From: an uncultured Clostridia bacterium
GTDB lineage: Bacteria; Bacillota; Clostridia; TANB77; CAG-508
Direction: 5' to 3'
Length of the DNA: 43,573 nucleotides
Assembly (NCBI GenBank): GCA_934178475.1
Contig: CAKPQH010000012.1
Location: 1 to 43,573 of the forward strand
Shown: positions 42,619-43,573 of the stretch, in pieces
Layout: each line of letters begins with the position of its first letter
How positions within the stretch are numbered: position 1 is the first letter of the stretch
Program-made: the position numbers and the translations under genes
Notes under the pieces: generated by a model
Told to the model about the DNA's origin: nothing
The model's database searches: none
What the model saw: only the letters and a program-made list of their open reading frames with translations

Positions 42619-43122
42619 TTATGCTTCTTGTTCTTTTTGAACTTTAACTTGATCTAATGCAACTGCAAGTTTTGAAACGTTTGCAAGTAATGCACCAGCA
42701 AGCATAGATAATAAATCTTGTCTTGATGGTAATTTTGCTAATGTTATGATTTCTTCTGTTGTCATAACTTTACCTTCAATAACTCCACCTTTTATTTTGT
42801 AGTAATCATTTTTCTTTGTGAATTCATATATTGTTTTTGTTGGTTCTAAGTAGTCTTCATTTGTCATGATAACTGCTGTAGGTCCTTCTAAAACACTATC
42901 TAATTCTTTTATACCACAATTTTCTAATGCTCTTTTTGTTATATTATTTTTTATAACTTTATATTCAGCATTTTGATTTCTTAAATCTTTTCTTAAATTT
43001 GTAACATCTTCAACATTTATTCCTCTGTAATCTGTTAAAAGTATTAATTTAGCTTCTTTCATTTCTTCAGCTAATTTTGTTACTTGTTCTTTCTTTAGAT
43101 TTATTGATTTTTCACTTGCCAT
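42619..43122 (-). CDS. rplJ: 50S ribosomal protein L10
   Basis: 167 residues from the ATG at 43122 (MASEKSINLKKEQVTKLAEEMKEAK), with GGGAGGTG just upstream. The reading frame stays open for another 25 codons, but those overlap the L10 leader RNA and are not coding. Conserved blocks LLTDYRGINVEDVTNLRKDLR, VIKNNITKRAL and LEGPTAVIMTNED are present, and the C-terminal helix binds L7/L12 dimers. Autoregulated through the upstream leader. Confidence 0.97.
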   Translation of the reverse strand: MASEKSINLKKEQVTKLAEEMKEAKLILLTDYRGINVEDVTNLRKDLRNQNAEYKVIKNNITKRALENCGIKELDSVLEGPTAVIMTNEDYLEPTKTIYEFTKKNDYYKIKGGVIEGKVMTTEEIITLAKLPSRQDLLSMLAGALLANVSKLAVALDQVKVQKEQEA

Positions 43123-43165
43123 TTTGTATTCACCTCCCAAAATAGAAACTATATTTTTAAAAATT

Positions 43166-43255
43166 AAAAACATTCTTTTACGTCCACTTCGGCACATAAA
43201 GAATGCTTTATCTCTATATACCTCGGTAGGACTTATTTCGCCTACTGTCTTTGGC
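43166..43255 (-). ncRNA. L10 ribosomal protein leader (attenuator)
   Basis: Lies in the 139-base gap between rplA and rplJ. On the minus strand it has AGACAGTAGGCG and then CCTACCGAGG, the pairing core of the bacterial L10 leader that binds L10(L12)4. A stem CATTCTTT/AAAGAATG (43171-43178 with 43198-43205) follows with a T run, which looks like the attenuator terminator. Family assignment rests on the core motif and position. Confidence 0.85.
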
Positions 43256-43261
43256 TTTTTA

Positions 43262-43573
43262 TTATTCTATTGATATTCCAGGTCCCATTGTTGTTGTTAT
43301 ACTGATGCTTTTTATGTATTGTCCCTTAGCTGCTGCTGGTTTAGCTTTTATAATTGCATCTATAATTGTTTGATAATTTTCCTGTAACTTTTCAGCTCCA
43401 AATGATACTTTACCAAATCCTAAGTGAATTATATTTGTTTTATCTAATCTATATTCAACTTTACCAGATTTGATATCAGCAATTGCTTTTGTTACATCCA
43501 TTGTAACTGTTCCAGATTTTGGGTTTGGCATTAATCCTTTTGGTCCTAATACTTTACCTAATCTACCTACAAC
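43262..43573 (-). CDS. rplA: 50S ribosomal protein L1, C-terminal part (cut by window edge)
   Basis: The last 103 codons only; the frame runs off the right edge. VVGRLGKVLGPKGLMPNPKSGTVT is the signature of L1, followed by the C-terminal lobe and the ending SISITTTMGPGISIE. L1 forms the mobile stalk at the tRNA exit site. The order rplA, L10 leader, rplJ, rplL is the standard arrangement. Confidence 0.98.
   Translation of the reverse strand, partial: VVGRLGKVLGPKGLMPNPKSGTVTMDVTKAIADIKSGKVEYRLDKTNIIHLGFGKVSFGAEKLQENYQTIIDAIIKAKPAAAKGQYIKSISITTTMGPGISIE

Noticed and set aside
43123..43197. N-terminal extension of L10
   Set aside because: The extra codons overlap the L10 leader RNA, and the ATG at 43122 has a strong ribosome site.
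39926..43573. tRNA or rRNA genes near the ribosomal protein cluster
   Set aside because: No cloverleaf or CCA-ended stem was recognisable in the gaps here or elsewhere in the window.

Overview
The window is a very AT-rich, gene-dense stretch of a low-GC Gram-positive anaerobe, most likely an uncultured gut Clostridia. Supporting signs are a Rex-headed hydrogenase/alcohol dehydrogenase operon, a sigH-type sigma factor, MurE with the DNPR motif of meso-diaminopimelate ligases, a class III fructose-bisphosphatase, an LtaS-like enzyme, strong AGGAGG ribosome binding sites and TTGACA-N17-TATAAT promoters. The long 'prepilin' N-termini of the ITLIALVITIIVLL type are, from memory, common in uncultured gut Clostridia; I cannot assign a genus.

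Layout. (1) 1-6664, minus: a redox operon running rex, a thioredoxin-like [2Fe-2S] protein, a PAS-containing sensory [FeFe]-hydrogenase, a SpoIIE/PP2C-like phosphatase with a single-base frameshift, a group-B-like [FeFe]-hydrogenase and adhE (cut by the left edge). A promoter with a possible Rex site lies in front. (2) 6970-12402: two large secreted pilin-like proteins, one with a formylglycine-enzyme/C-type-lectin-like end resembling a diversity-generating-retroelement variable region and one with BspA-type leucine-rich repeats. Between them is a two-gene HipA-like kinase locus. (3) 12719-17017: cation efflux transporter, divergent DnaB-like helicase, rlmH and a YwaF-type membrane protein. 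(4) 17093-18770, plus: a DUF2974 hydrolase and an orphan receiver-like protein whose phospho-acceptor Asp is Asn. (5) 18769-24687, minus: an LtaS-family enzyme downstream of three tandem pilin-like proteins that each end in an apparently complete Hint (intein/hedgehog-like) autoprocessing domain. (6) 24705-32109: fbp, an unknown gene, mutS2 and hisS, with a RAYT transposase inside 59-bp perfect inverted repeats wedged exactly between the mutS2 and hisS stop codons. (7) 32201-39713, minus: HD hydrolase, sigH, then murE-mraY-ftsW-murG with a sensor histidine kinase as last gene. (8) 39926-43573, minus: MTA/SAH nucleosidase, a sixth pilin-like protein, and rplA(partial)-L10 leader-rplJ-rplL.

The most unusual content is the set of six secreted proteins that share a type-IV-prepilin-like N-terminus (all lacking the usual Glu at +5) but carry different C-terminal modules: lectin-like, LRR, Hint, and a 'GLRPVVSL' domain. 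The three Hint-pilins look like recombinational mosaics and keep all the motifs expected for self-cleavage, yet have almost nothing after the terminal His-Asn. No pilus assembly gene, tRNA, rRNA, CRISPR array or reverse transcriptase was seen in the window.
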